From positions 1 to 7,110 of the forward strand of contig JAKADJ010000114.1 of the NCBI GenBank assembly GCA_021820645.1: a DNA stretch of 7,110 nucleotides. Reading direction: 5' to 3'. The notes under the pieces were generated by a model. It saw only the letters and a list, made by a program, of their open reading frames with translations. It was not told where the DNA came from and searched no databases. Shown in pieces: positions 1-6,167 of this stretch (its first letter is position 1; every line of letters starts with the position of its first letter). The position numbers and the translations under genes were made by a program. The DNA is from Bacillota bacterium (lineage in GTDB: Bacteria > Bacillota_E > Sulfobacillia > Sulfobacillales > Sulfobacillaceae).

Positions 1-2985
1 AGTCACCGGGTGCGCGGCGTGTTGATGGCGGCCAAAATGCACCAGGGGGCCCACGCGATCCAAGACGGTCTCTTCGGAACCATCAACAGTACGGTGGGGC
101 AGTTGTTGGAGATGTTCTGCTGGGAGGCAGGATTATCCCCCCGGATGGATGTGGTGGAACCCCAAGACGCGGCCATTTTGCTTCGAGCCGCCTTGTCGGC
201 CGAGTTGGATAGTAGGATGACTCCCCTTCTGGCCGCATCTTTGGAGCGCCTCACCCTATTTCAAGATGGGCTCCCCGCTATCGTGCAAAACCTTATCGAC
301 AACATGCGTGGCAATGCCATCGCGTCCGAACATCTAGCCGAAATGGCGAATCGATCGGAAGCCGCTCTGCTTCGATATTTTCCCGAACCCTTGTCCGACG
401 AAGCCGCCTCCGACCTGGATCAAGCGCTCTGGAGGGCACTAAGCGAAGTGGAACAAGAGCTTTCCAATCGGGATGTGATTAAAACCGGGAAGTCCTCGGT
501 GGAACGGGTGCAGCGCCTGCATCGCGAGAGCCGGTCGCGAGGGTATCTAGCGTGGGGTGAGTGGATTGCTCTAGGGAAATTAAACTTCGGGGCAAAAAAC
601 AAAGATCTAAGCGATCGGCTCGCCCAAGTCTGCCAAAATGTGCTCTCCCACCCCTTATTACACCAAGACATTTCCTCGGTCATACATTTGATGTTTAGTC
701 TGGCTCAAGGGACCGTCGACCGTTTCCAAGCCTTAAAGCAGGAGAGAGGACTTATCGACTTTACGGACCAAGAGTCCTTAACCTACCAGTTGCTTGCCAA
801 CAAAGAGGTGCGCGCTCGATTGAAAGAGCGGCTCAAAGCGTTGTGGGTGGATGAGTTCCAGGACTCGAGCCCGCTGGAATTGGCCGTGCTCCAAGAATTG
901 GCTGGGATTGCGGATCGGACCTGGTGGGTGGGCGACCCGAAGCAAGCCATCTATGGATTTCGTGGCACGGATCCCGATCTGATGAACTGGGCCTCACGGG
1001 TTCTGGTCGATCCAGAACAGATGCGAGTCCTGGATACCTCCTATCGGACCGGGCCGGAATTGGTCACCCTGACCAACGCCATTTTTGAGCAGGCGTTTGA
1101 ACGTCAAGAGATTCCATCGAGGCGGGTTCGATTGCAACCGAAACGACCTGCCCCACCGGATGCGGTGCCTGCTTTTGAAATTTGGCACCTCGAACCGAAG
1201 AGCAAAAAACCCGAGGCTCAGCGTGCCATTGCCCACCAGGTGGCAGAGATCCTGGCCCACCGGGAATCTCGCATGGTAGAGGATCTAGACGCCCACGAAT
1301 GGCGCGCCATTCGTGGTGGAGACATCGCTGTCCTCTGCCGGGACAATGACGATTGCCGGGGGATTGCGGCGTATCTTAATGAGCTTGGGGTTAGAACCAG
1401 CGTAGGGCGCACCGGGTTACTGGATACCCCCGAGGTAGGGTATGCGTTGGCAGCCTTGCGACTCTTGTGGGATCCACGAGATTCGTTGGCTTTAGCCGAA
1501 CTGGTTCATTTGGGCACTGATCTAGGCGGCCACGGGCAATGGCTGGCGGAATGGCTCGAAGATCCCGAGGGTTTCTCGGGTAAACACGATCCTCGGATCT
1601 TGGAGCTGGCGAGAGGTCGCGAGACCTTATCCCAGCTGACGCTAGTGGAGGCGTTGGATCGAAGCATGGTCATCGTAGAGGCATGGGGCCTGGTGCGTGG
1701 GTGGCCGTATCCCGATATCCGGACCGGCAATCTCGAAAAACTGCGTGCTATTGCGGCAGCGTTCGAGGAACGGGCCCGGTCCTTGCGCTTGGCTCCCACC
1801 GTCCCAGCCTTTTTGGGATATCTGGAGACGGTTAAAGACGATCAAGGCAACGAGGACAACTTTCAGGCCACGAGTCACGACGAAAATGCCGTATCGGTGC
1901 TGACCTATTTTAAGGCCAAGGGATTAGAGTGGCCCATGGTGGTGGTCACGTTCAAACCCGAGCGGGATCCCGATCCGTTCGGGGTCCACGTGATACCCGC
2001 CGAAGCCCAAAGCGCCAGCCGTCCCTTGGAAGGACGCTGGATCCGATACTGGCCCTGGCCCTTTGCGAAACAAGAAAAGGGGGTAGGGCTCACCATTGGA
2101 CAAGAATTAGATGACGAGAACTACCGAAGTCAGAACGAGCTCACCCGACTGATGTACGTGGCCATGACACGAGCTCGGGACTACATGGTTTGGGTCTACC
2201 CGGTGGGCCAAGTCCCCGACGGGCTTAATGGATTGGAGACGGCAGCGGGGCGCCCTATTCTCACCCTGCCCGAAAAACCGGGTGACGGGCTCATCGTGAT
2301 GGATAAAACCTACCCCGTTGCGGTGCACCAGCTGGCATCAGGGGATGCGGAAGGATCGGGGGGAATGGCAAGCCAACCAGCATGGACCGTCCGGAAAGCC
2401 ACCGGCGATACCTGGCCCCGGGTGTTGCGACGTGTCGTGCCGAGCCGGTTAGAGGCACCCCCCGGCATCATCGAAGAACAAAGTGAGCTAGGTCCCCGCA
2501 TTGCTTTATTTGGAGAGGTCGACATGACTACCCTCGGTGAGATGGTTCACGGATTTTTAGCAGCCTCGGCCCATTATCTTCAATCGGAATGGCCGAGGCT
2601 GGCTGAAGCCACCCTTAAGCGTTGGAATCTGATGGCCATCCAAGCCCACGACCTGCCTCTATTGGCCCAACGATTTCGTCAGTTCATGCAAAACCGCTAC
2701 CCCGGTATGGTCGAGCACGTCGAGTGGCCCGTAGAATTAGTTCAAGACAACCAATTCATTACGGGCGTGGTCGATAGCCTTTGGCTGGGCCCGCACGGCG
2801 CGGTCATTGTGGATCACAAAACCTTCCCGGGGCGCGACGAGGACCTAAACGCCAAGGGGCTTCACTTCCTCGGGCAATTGCAGCAATATCAGGCAATCTT
2901 AGAGGAGGCGGGAATGGGTCCGGTTCAGGATCTCTGGATTCATTTTCCCATTGTCGGACGCATGATCCGGGTAGGTACCACGTAA
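1..2985 (+). CDS. AddA/UvrD-like ATP-dependent helicase with C-terminal PD-(D/E)XK nuclease domain (5' partial)
   Basis: Superfamily 1 helicase-nuclease of the AddA/RecB type, expected to unwind and trim double-strand DNA ends for recombinational repair. The frame is open to the left edge, so the true start, the Q motif and the Walker A loop are outside; the GTG at nt 10 is not a credible start. Visible in order: motif II DEFQD (nt 850-864), motif III GDPKQAIYGFRG (931-966), a YR pair of motif IV (1042-1047), motif V KAKGLEW (1912-1932) and motif VI VAMTRAR (2158-2178). A nuclease domain follows: His in GEMVHG (2548-2550), Asp in GVVD (2773-2775), Asp and Lys of DHK (2812-2820) and QLQQY (2875-2889), the full RecB-type PD-(D/E)XK set. 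The ordinary helicase motif V reads T-x-H-x-A-K-G-L-E, but here the His position is Phe (1909-1911). About 995 codons remain, so roughly 100 may be missing compared with relatives. By analogy a partner nuclease (AddB-like) may lie upstream. The family assignment is firm; calling it addA itself is not, because several related UvrD-nuclease families exist. Confidence 0.93.
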   Translation, partial: SHRVRGVLMAAKMHQGAHAIQDGLFGTINSTVGQLLEMFCWEAGLSPRMDVVEPQDAAILLRAALSAELDSRMTPLLAASLERLTLFQDGLPAIVQNLIDNMRGNAIASEHLAEMANRSEAALLRYFPEPLSDEAASDLDQALWRALSEVEQELSNRDVIKTGKSSVERVQRLHRESRSRGYLAWGEWIALGKLNFGAKNKDLSDRLAQVCQNVLSHPLLHQDISSVIHLMFSLAQGTVDRFQALKQERGLIDFTDQESLTYQLLANKEVRARLKERLKALWVDEFQDSSPLELAVLQELAGIADRTWWVGDPKQAIYGFRGTDPDLMNWASRVLVDPEQMRVLDTSYRTGPELVTLTNAIFEQAFERQEIPSRRVRLQPKRPAPPDAVPAFEIWHLEPKSKKPEAQRAIAHQVAEILAHRESRMVEDLDAHEWRAIRGGDIAVLCRDNDDCRGIAAYLNELGVRTSVGRTGLLDTPEVGYALAALRLLWDPRDSLALAELVHLGTDLGGHGQWLAEWLEDPEGFSGKHDPRILELARGRETLSQLTLVEALDRSMVIVEAWGLVRGWPYPDIRTGNLEKLRAIAAAFEERARSLRLAPTVPAFLGYLETVKDDQGNEDNFQATSHDENAVSVLTYFKAKGLEWPMVVVTFKPERDPDPFGVHVIPAEAQSASRPLEGRWIRYWPWPFAKQEKGVGLTIGQELDDENYRSQNELTRLMYVAMTRARDYMVWVYPVGQVPDGLNGLETAAGRPILTLPEKPGDGLIVMDKTYPVAVHQLASGDAEGSGGMASQPAWTVRKATGDTWPRVLRRVVPSRLEAPPGIIEEQSELGPRIALFGEVDMTTLGEMVHGFLAASAHYLQSEWPRLAEATLKRWNLMAIQAHDLPLLAQRFRQFMQNRYPGMVEHVEWPVELVQDNQFITGVVDSLWLGPHGAVIVDHKTFPGRDEDLNAKGLHFLGQLQQYQAILEEAGMGPVQDLWIHFPIVGRMIRVGTT

Positions 2986-3150
2986 TTGACCCGAAACGTG
3001 TCCATTGTCGAAGAGACCGAAAAATCTCGCTGTGTGTATCCGTCCCGTGAAGTGTGTTCCGCATCCGGGGCCGTGATCGCAATGAACTGTGCCGTCTTTT
3101 GGGACCCGAGAGGGTGGTGAGAACTTGTGGTAGTCCGGGACCACGTCGGC

Positions 3151-3156
3151 TAAAAT
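3151..3156 (+). promoter_or_regulatory. Possible -10 box for the acetyltransferase
   Basis: TAAAAT differs from TATAAT at one base and lies 64 bases before the preferred GTG start. The only TTG-containing hexamer nearby (TTGTGG, 3125-3130) is 20 bases away, which is too far for a standard sigma-A promoter. It also sits just after the 3127-3144 hairpin. Weak evidence only. Confidence 0.25.
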
Positions 3157-3202
3157 CGGATGAATAGGAGGCGTCTTAGGAGCCTTTTTGGGGAAGGCAG
3201 TG

Positions 3203-3210
3203 AGGGAGGA
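3203..3210 (+). promoter_or_regulatory. Shine-Dalgarno site that decides the acetyltransferase start
   Basis: AGGGAGGA ends nine bases before GTG 3220, a near-ideal match and distance. The upstream in-frame ATG at 3160 has no purine-rich site in front of it, and the 20 residues it would add (many Arg, Gly and Ser) do not look like part of the GNAT fold. GTG 3220 is therefore preferred. Confidence 0.75.
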
Positions 3211-3219
3211 TTGTCAATC

Positions 3220-3771
3220 GTGAGTAAACCGATTAAATATCTGGAAGGCCGCTTGGTGTATCTGAGACCATGGGAACTAGGTGACGCCGATTGGCTTTAT
3301 ACGACTATAAATAACGATGTGCAAGCTCGTCGACTGACTGGTACGCCACAGGCTTTTACCCGCACGGAGATTGAGGCGTATATTGAACGCCAGAGTGGCG
3401 ATCCATCGCGGGCAAGTTTTGCTGTGGTTCGGCATCAAGATGACGATCTGGTGGGGGAAGTCGTTCTAAACGAGATCGATGGGCGCAATCGGAGCGCTAA
3501 TTTTCGCATCTTTATTGGTGGGCCCTATACCGGAAATGGTTATGGCACGGATGCTACCGAACTTATCTTAGGATACGGATTTGGCATGCGAAATCTGCGC
3601 CGAATCGAACTAGATGTTTACACGATTAATCCGCGTGCCATCCACGTTTACGAAAAGGTGGGATTCATAAAAGAAGGCGTAAAGCGCCAGAATTGGTATT
3701 ACGACCATCAGTATTTTGATTCCATTATCATGAGTATATTGAAAGACGAGTATGATGCGCGACGTTCGTAA
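3220..3771 (+). CDS. GNAT family N-acetyltransferase (RimJ/RimL/SpeG-like)
   Basis: Transfers an acetyl group from acetyl-CoA to an amine in the cytoplasm; the substrate cannot be told from sequence. With the GTG 3220 start the protein has 183 residues, typical of the Acetyltransf_3 group. It opens with the usual strand L-E-G-R-L-V-Y-L-R-P (about residues 8-17) followed by a W-rich helix. The acetyl-CoA pyrophosphate loop is G-N-G-Y-G-T at residues 105-110 (nt 3532-3549). The C-terminal signature N-P-R-A-I-x-V-Y-E-K-V-G-F is at 137-149, with Asn137 and the likely general-acid Tyr144 in place. Such proteins modify ribosomal protein N-termini, polyamines, antibiotics or amino-acid analogues. 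The gene appears AT-richer than the helicase before it and stands alone, with 234 bases before and a long gap after. An ATG at 3160 would give 203 residues but lacks a ribosome site. Confidence 0.9.
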   Translation: MSKPIKYLEGRLVYLRPWELGDADWLYTTINNDVQARRLTGTPQAFTRTEIEAYIERQSGDPSRASFAVVRHQDDDLVGEVVLNEIDGRNRSANFRIFIGGPYTGNGYGTDATELILGYGFGMRNLRRIELDVYTINPRAIHVYEKVGFIKEGVKRQNWYYDHQYFDSIIMSILKDEYDARRS

Positions 3772-3816
3772 ATGAGCGGATTCCACCCGAAACGGTTACG
3801 GGGGAACTCTCCTACC

Positions 3817-3837
3817 GCCGGGCCTATCAGGCACGGC
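3817..3837. terminator. Hairpin after the acetyltransferase gene, possibly transcription-ending
   Basis: GCCG (3817-3820) pairs with CGGC (3834-3837) and GCCT (3822-3825) with AGGC (3829-3832), separated by one G-A mismatch, with the 3-base loop ATC. It is 45 bases after the stop codon. No T-run follows on either strand, so it is not a classic Rho-independent terminator; it could still protect a 3' end. Confidence 0.35.
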
Positions 3838-3840
3838 AGG

Positions 3841-3861
3841 GCGCACCATTTAGAATGGCGC
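3841..3861. terminator. Second hairpin between convergent reading frames
   Basis: GCG (3841-3843) and CCATT (3846-3850) pair with AATGG (3854-3858) and CGC (3859-3861), with a two-base bulge and a 3-base loop. On the + strand it is followed by ACTTTGT, a poor T-tract. The stop codon of the - strand remnant falls inside it. It may help end acetyltransferase transcription. Confidence 0.3.
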
Positions 3862-4134
3862 ACTTTGTGGACCCGGATCCTTCTCTAGTTGTTCTAGGCT
3901 TTGCTTCCAACGGTCTTCTTGTTGGGCGGCGGTCAAATCGAGCCAGCTGTTTTGACGCCAATAGTCACGGCCTGGTAGCTTACTACGCTGGCTCACGACC
4001 AATCCAGTGAGATCCGGGCGGTGTGGGAGGCTAAACTAAAAAGCCCCCCATGGTTGGAGAGCATACTGCGCAGAAAAATATTGCGGAATGGGTTCTAGAA
4101 AATAAACAGGAACGTGCACCACGTTTCGATATTC
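3850..4134 (-). pseudogene. Remnant of a small uncharacterised protein gene with an in-frame TAG
   Basis: Read on the - strand, nt 4134 to 4039 give 32 protein-like codons (including VPVYFLEPIPQYF and YALQPWGAF). A TAG follows at 4038-4036, and the same frame continues for 61 codons to a TAA at 3852-3850. The second part contains PDLTGLVVSQRSKLPGRDYW and a charged helical tail rich in Gln, Glu and Lys. The pattern L-T-x-L-V-V followed by P-G and an aromatic residue recalls small hypothetical proteins I have seen, but I cannot name the family. No ATG is present in frame; GTG codons at 4122-4120 and 4119-4117 could start it but lack a ribosome site. A stop codon upstream (4137-4135) closes the frame near the transporter promoter. 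The likeliest reading is a gene decayed by a nonsense change and loss of its 5' end. Alternatives are two short ORFs or a sequencing error. Confidence 0.5.
4025..4049 (-). repeat. Inverted repeat surrounding the internal TAG of the broken gene
   Basis: GGGAGGCT (4025-4032) and AGCCCCCC (4042-4049) form an 8-pair stem with a 9-base loop when transcribed on the - strand (one G-U pair); on the + strand one pair is an A-C mismatch. The internal TAG lies in the loop. No T-run follows, so it is not called a terminator. Confidence 0.4.
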
Positions 4135-4154
4135 TTAGTGTAAATCGAGAAAAA

Positions 4155-4179
4155 CTATAAGTCTATAATTTTTTATAGA
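4155..4179 (+). promoter_or_regulatory. -10 box embedded in operator-like CTATAA repeats, transporter promoter
   Basis: A perfect TATAAT lies at 4164-4169. It is inside the palindrome TCTATAA-TTTT-TTATAGA (4162-4168 with 4173-4179), and a further CTATAA copy is at 4155-4160, giving three half-sites, two direct and one inverted. No good -35 is found 16-18 bases upstream (4141-4146 reads TAAATC). An alternative pairing is TTCTTA (4132-4137) with CTATAA (4155-4160) at 17 bases. A regulator bound to the repeats would cover the -10 region. A pure AT-rich melting region is the plain alternative. Confidence 0.5.
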
Positions 4180-4187
4180 ACTTCTTT

Positions 4188-4218
4188 ATGATGGGCAAAC
4201 CGGCGGAGAACCCATCAT
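4188..4218 (+). promoter_or_regulatory. Perfect 8-bp stem-loop in the transporter mRNA leader
   Basis: ATGATGGG (4188-4195) and CCCATCAT (4211-4218) are exact inverted repeats with a 15-base loop, extendable by U-G pairs into the following GG. The Shine-Dalgarno stretch GGAGAGGA (4219-4226) begins directly after the stem, so folding could affect ribosome access. It could also be a DNA operator downstream of the promoter. Confidence 0.5.
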
Positions 4219-4236
4219 GGAGAGGATGAGATATCA

Positions 4237-5463
4237 GTGGCGTTCACACGGTTTACAACTGGAGCATTGGCTCAAAGCCGGTTCCGGTGGTTCTATTTAG
4301 CCCGCACCATTTCGCTGTTTGGCAGCGCCATGACACCCGTCGCGTTGGCGTTTGCGGTGCTGGCGGTGCCCGATGGGCAGCAACTACTCGGCTACATCTT
4401 GGCCGCGGAACTCTTGCCTAACGTTCTCATGCTCCTGATCGGAGGCAGTGTGGCAGACCGTTACCGCCGCGATCGGCTCATCCAATTAGCGAATGTTGGG
4501 TCGGGATTTACCCAGGCGGGTATTGCCTTAGTAGTGCTGACCGGGCGGAATCCTTACTGGATCTTTCCTTTGGCCGTGGCCAATGGCATATTAGGGGCTT
4601 TTACGGCCCCTGCCACTCGTGGCATCGTGCCCGAATTGGTTGCACGCGACGAGATTAAGGAAGCAAACTCCCTCCTGAACGCATCGCGAAGTGCGGCCAA
4701 GGTGGTCGGCCCTGCGGTGGCGGGGATCTTGGTGGCCACCCTCGGTGGGGGCTGGGGCATTGCGCTCGATGCGGCGAGTTTTTTCTTAGCGGCATTATGT
4801 ATGGCTCGGGTGAAGATCCCGGCATATGCCGCGGCAACTACCGATTCCCTACTGATCCAAATGAAACAAGGTTGGGTATATTTTCGATCCCGACGCTGGA
4901 TCTGGTCGGTTTCTGGGGCCTGGGGTGTCATGAATGCGGTGCAGATGGGGGCGTGGCAAGTGCTGGGACCGGTGATTGCCAAGCACTCGTTTGGAGTCAC
5001 AGGATGGGGGTTCACGCTCAGCGTCCGGGCCGTAGGGCTCCTGGTCGCTAGCGTAATGATGCTTCGCCTATCCCTATCACGGCCTGTGCGGGACAGTATG
5101 CTGGCTGCGGCCGTCATTGGGCTACCCATGGTCCTGCTAGGACAGGGCGCTGCCTTGCCGTATCTTATGGTGGCGGCGTTAGTAGCGGGCATTGGATCCA
5201 CTATCTCCACCGTGGCTTGGGATACGGCGTTACAACAAGGCGTACCTCGCGACAAGATCTCACGAGTCATGGCCTTTGATGACTTTGGTGCCTACGTCAT
5301 GATCCCGCTCGGCGAAATTCTCGCTCTCCCCCTAGCCAATCGCTGGGGAGTTCATCCCGTGGAGACCTCGGCCGGTTTAATTTTTATGGTGATGGCACTT
5401 CTTCCCTTATCCTTACGCGTAGTGCGTCAAAGGAGATTCGACGAGCAAGAGACCGTGTCCTAG
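4237..5463 (+). CDS. MFS transporter, drug/macrolide-efflux type (MFS_3-like)
   Basis: A 408-residue inner-membrane transporter of the major facilitator superfamily, expected to export small molecules in exchange for protons. About 12 hydrophobic segments are visible in two halves, split by a polar loop near residues 192-220. The loop after TM2 carries motif A as G-G-S-V-A-D-R-Y-R-R (69-78) with Asp74 and Arg75. Residues 129-165 (R-G-I-V-P-E-L-V, then A-N-S-L-L-N and G-P-A-V-A-G) are typical of MFS_3/MefA-like exporters, and V-P-R-D-K-I-S-R-V-M-A-F (336-347) is the corresponding second-half loop. The length is normal and the ends look complete. The GTG start follows AGAGG (4221-4225) by 11 bases, slightly long. 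It is transcribed alone from its own promoter, with a regulator gene 700 bases downstream on the same strand. The substrate is unknown; related proteins pump macrolides, siderophores or other drugs. Confidence 0.9.
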   Translation: MAFTRFTTGALAQSRFRWFYLARTISLFGSAMTPVALAFAVLAVPDGQQLLGYILAAELLPNVLMLLIGGSVADRYRRDRLIQLANVGSGFTQAGIALVVLTGRNPYWIFPLAVANGILGAFTAPATRGIVPELVARDEIKEANSLLNASRSAAKVVGPAVAGILVATLGGGWGIALDAASFFLAALCMARVKIPAYAAATTDSLLIQMKQGWVYFRSRRWIWSVSGAWGVMNAVQMGAWQVLGPVIAKHSFGVTGWGFTLSVRAVGLLVASVMMLRLSLSRPVRDSMLAAAVIGLPMVLLGQGAALPYLMVAALVAGIGSTISTVAWDTALQQGVPRDKISRVMAFDDFGAYVMIPLGEILALPLANRWGVHPVETSAGLIFMVMALLPLSLRVVRQRRFDEQETVS

Positions 5464-5464
5464 G

Positions 5465-5499
5465 AACAGGAAGGTCGGCTACCCGATCTCAGCCCTGTT
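5465..5499 (+). terminator. Two-tier stem-loop right after the transporter stop
   Basis: The inner stem GGTCGG (5473-5478) pairs with CCGATC (5483-5488) around the tetraloop CTAC (one G-U pair). The outer stem AACAGG (5465-5470) pairs exactly with CCTGTT (5494-5499). It begins one base after the stop codon. The trailing GTGCC is not T-rich, so termination is plausible by position but unproven. Confidence 0.4.
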
Positions 5500-5835
5500 G
5501 TGCCAGCGGGGCCCGCGTACGAAAGTGTAGGGCCTTTCTGTGCCTTAGAGTGGCAGAATTTTGGTTAGCAGCACCTTATGGCACCAAGTTTGTCGACCCG
5601 GCTAATGTAGCATGATGTTGGATGGTTTGCGGAGCTTCGGTTGATCGCAGTAGGGGGCTGGCAACTCTACGAGGTCGGTATCGGATGAACCATTTCAGTG
5701 ATCCCATGCCGGGTTGAACCCATGACAGCACCGCACGCTATGCCTGTAGGATCTCTAACGAGTACATTGTTTGTATGCGTGGGCGGCGCTTAGACGCCTT
5801 ATCTGAAAGGAGTAGGACTCTGTCAAACGTTATTA

Positions 5836-5925
5836 GTGGCCAACGATGAAACCTTTGCTGACACCTTAGATCGCCTGGCGGACAATGAGGCAAATTTTCG
5901 TCACCATCTCGATATGCTGGGATGA
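5836..5925 (+). pseudogene. Short coding-like fragment, possible gene remnant
   Basis: From GTG 5836 the frame gives 29 residues beginning VANDETFADTLDRLADNEA and ending HHLDMLG before TGA. The frame is open back to 5794. The composition is that of a soluble helical protein, unlike random translation. AAAGGAG (5806-5812) would suit a start near 5820 rather than GTG 5836; a CTG at 5820-5822 lies at the right distance but in the neighbouring frame. That frame also reads protein-like (RRLDALSER) and ends at 5849. This pattern suggests a frameshifted, decayed gene, but 29 codons is too little for certainty. Function unknown. Confidence 0.3.
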
Positions 5926-6077
5926 GCGGTGGTTTTTCCATCCATAATGGACGGAGCCGGGTGAGAACATCATGCTTGCCATGACCAACGGCTGTTTTAT
6001 GGCGATGCTCCACTAGACATCGATTGGTGTTAGTCAGTCCCGCAGCTGTGAGCCAAGAGTTCTAGTGAGGCCCAGCA

Positions 6078-6106
6078 TTGACAGGCGTGTAGAGATTAGA
6101 CATAAT
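6078..6106 (+). promoter_or_regulatory. Sigma-A type promoter of the ArsR-DUF2087 gene
   Basis: TTGACA (6078-6083), a 17-base spacer, and CATAAT (6101-6106). The -35 is perfect, the -10 differs at one base, and the spacing is ideal. Transcription would start near 6113, about 40-55 bases before the gene. This is the best promoter in the window. Confidence 0.8.
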
Positions 6107-6116
6107 ACTAATTAGA
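6095..6116 (+). promoter_or_regulatory. Operator-like inverted repeat over the -10 box of the regulator gene
   Basis: ATTAG (6095-6099) and CTAAT (6108-6112) form an exact inverted repeat with an 8-base spacer that contains the -10 hexamer. The palindrome CTAATTAG (6108-6115) overlaps the expected start of transcription, and ATTAGA occurs twice in direct order (6095 and 6111). ArsR-family repressors commonly bind AT-rich dyads over their own promoters, so autorepression is the natural inference. Confidence 0.5.
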
Positions 6117-6138
6117 TTGTTGTTTAAATACCATGGAT

Positions 6139-6155
6139 GGGGGGTGGCTTGACTG
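6139..6155 (+). promoter_or_regulatory. Shine-Dalgarno-like G-run and possible CTG start codon
   Basis: GGGGGGTGG (6139-6147) can pair with the anti-SD CCUCCAC using one G-U pair. Five bases later comes CTG (6153-6155), in frame with the regulator, after a TGA at 6150-6152. The TTG 6168 and GTG 6171 alternatives lie 20 or more bases from this site and have nothing closer. Confidence 0.4.
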
Positions 6156-6167
6156 CAGTTAGATAAG

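Larger units (their letters stand above)
2986..3219 (+). other. Leader/intergenic stretch before the acetyltransferase, no recognised riboswitch
   Basis: A 234-base gap between the helicase stop and the preferred acetyltransferase start. It holds a GTGGT/ACCAC hairpin (3127-3131 with 3140-3144), a TAAAAT that could be a -10 box (3151-3156) without a good -35 at normal spacing, and a weak wobble-rich stem before TTTTT (about 3165-3190). The element AGGGTGGT near 3111-3118 recalls the first part of a T-box, but the ACCGCG that should follow is missing. No coding frame here looks like protein. Confidence 0.4.
3772..4236. other. 465-base gap: tandem hairpins, broken - strand gene, transporter promoter region
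   Basis: No intact gene is visible. The left part holds two hairpins just after the acetyltransferase. The middle (3850-4134) reads as protein on the - strand apart from one internal stop. The right part (about 4141-4236) is very AT-rich and carries the promoter, repeats and leader hairpin of the transporter gene. Each is listed separately. Confidence 0.7.
5464..6167. other. 704-base gap with eroded coding-like scraps and the regulator promoter
   Basis: No intact gene is convincing. Stops are frequent in all frames for most of the stretch. The only protein-like segments are short + strand pieces near 5775-5849, 5794-5925 and 5950-6016 in different frames, as expected from a decayed gene. A - strand frame at 5738-6013 is open but has His/Pro/Arg-rich, shadow-like content. 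A small hairpin GGGT-TGA-ACCC lies at 5711-5721. The last 90 bases hold the promoter of the ArsR-type gene. Confidence 0.6.

Noticed and set aside
10..12. GTG 10 as the start of the helicase gene
   Set aside because: The frame is open to the edge and the protein begins in mid-domain, after the expected Walker A region; the gene is truncated by the window.
3108..3190. T-box riboswitch before the acetyltransferase
   Set aside because: Only AGGGTGGT matches; the rest of the conserved T-box is absent, the terminator stem is weak, and the downstream gene is not a typical T-box target.
3160..3219. ATG 3160 as start of the acetyltransferase
   Set aside because: No ribosome site precedes it and the added residues are not family-like; GTG 3220 has an excellent site nine bases upstream.
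4554..5270. Long open frame (238 codons) on the - strand inside the transporter gene
   Set aside because: Its residues are Thr/Ala/Pro/Arg-rich with no fold-like pattern, and it mirrors a convincing MFS gene on the + strand; it is a shadow.
5539..5549. TGTGCCTTAGA repeated at 6814-6824, and GTCTTAGGAGC at 3173 and 6781
   Set aside because: A few shared 11-mers are expected by chance in 7 kb; the flanks do not match, so no mobile element ends are indicated.
5705..5724. GGGTTGAACCC resembling a tRNA T-arm
   Set aside because: The stem and loop lengths do not fit a T-arm on either strand, and no acceptor or anticodon stems are found around it.
5738..6013. Open - strand frame of 91 codons in the gap before the regulator
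   Set aside because: No ribosome site was noted, the content is His/Pro/Arg-rich, and the opposite strand reads more like protein over 5836-5925.
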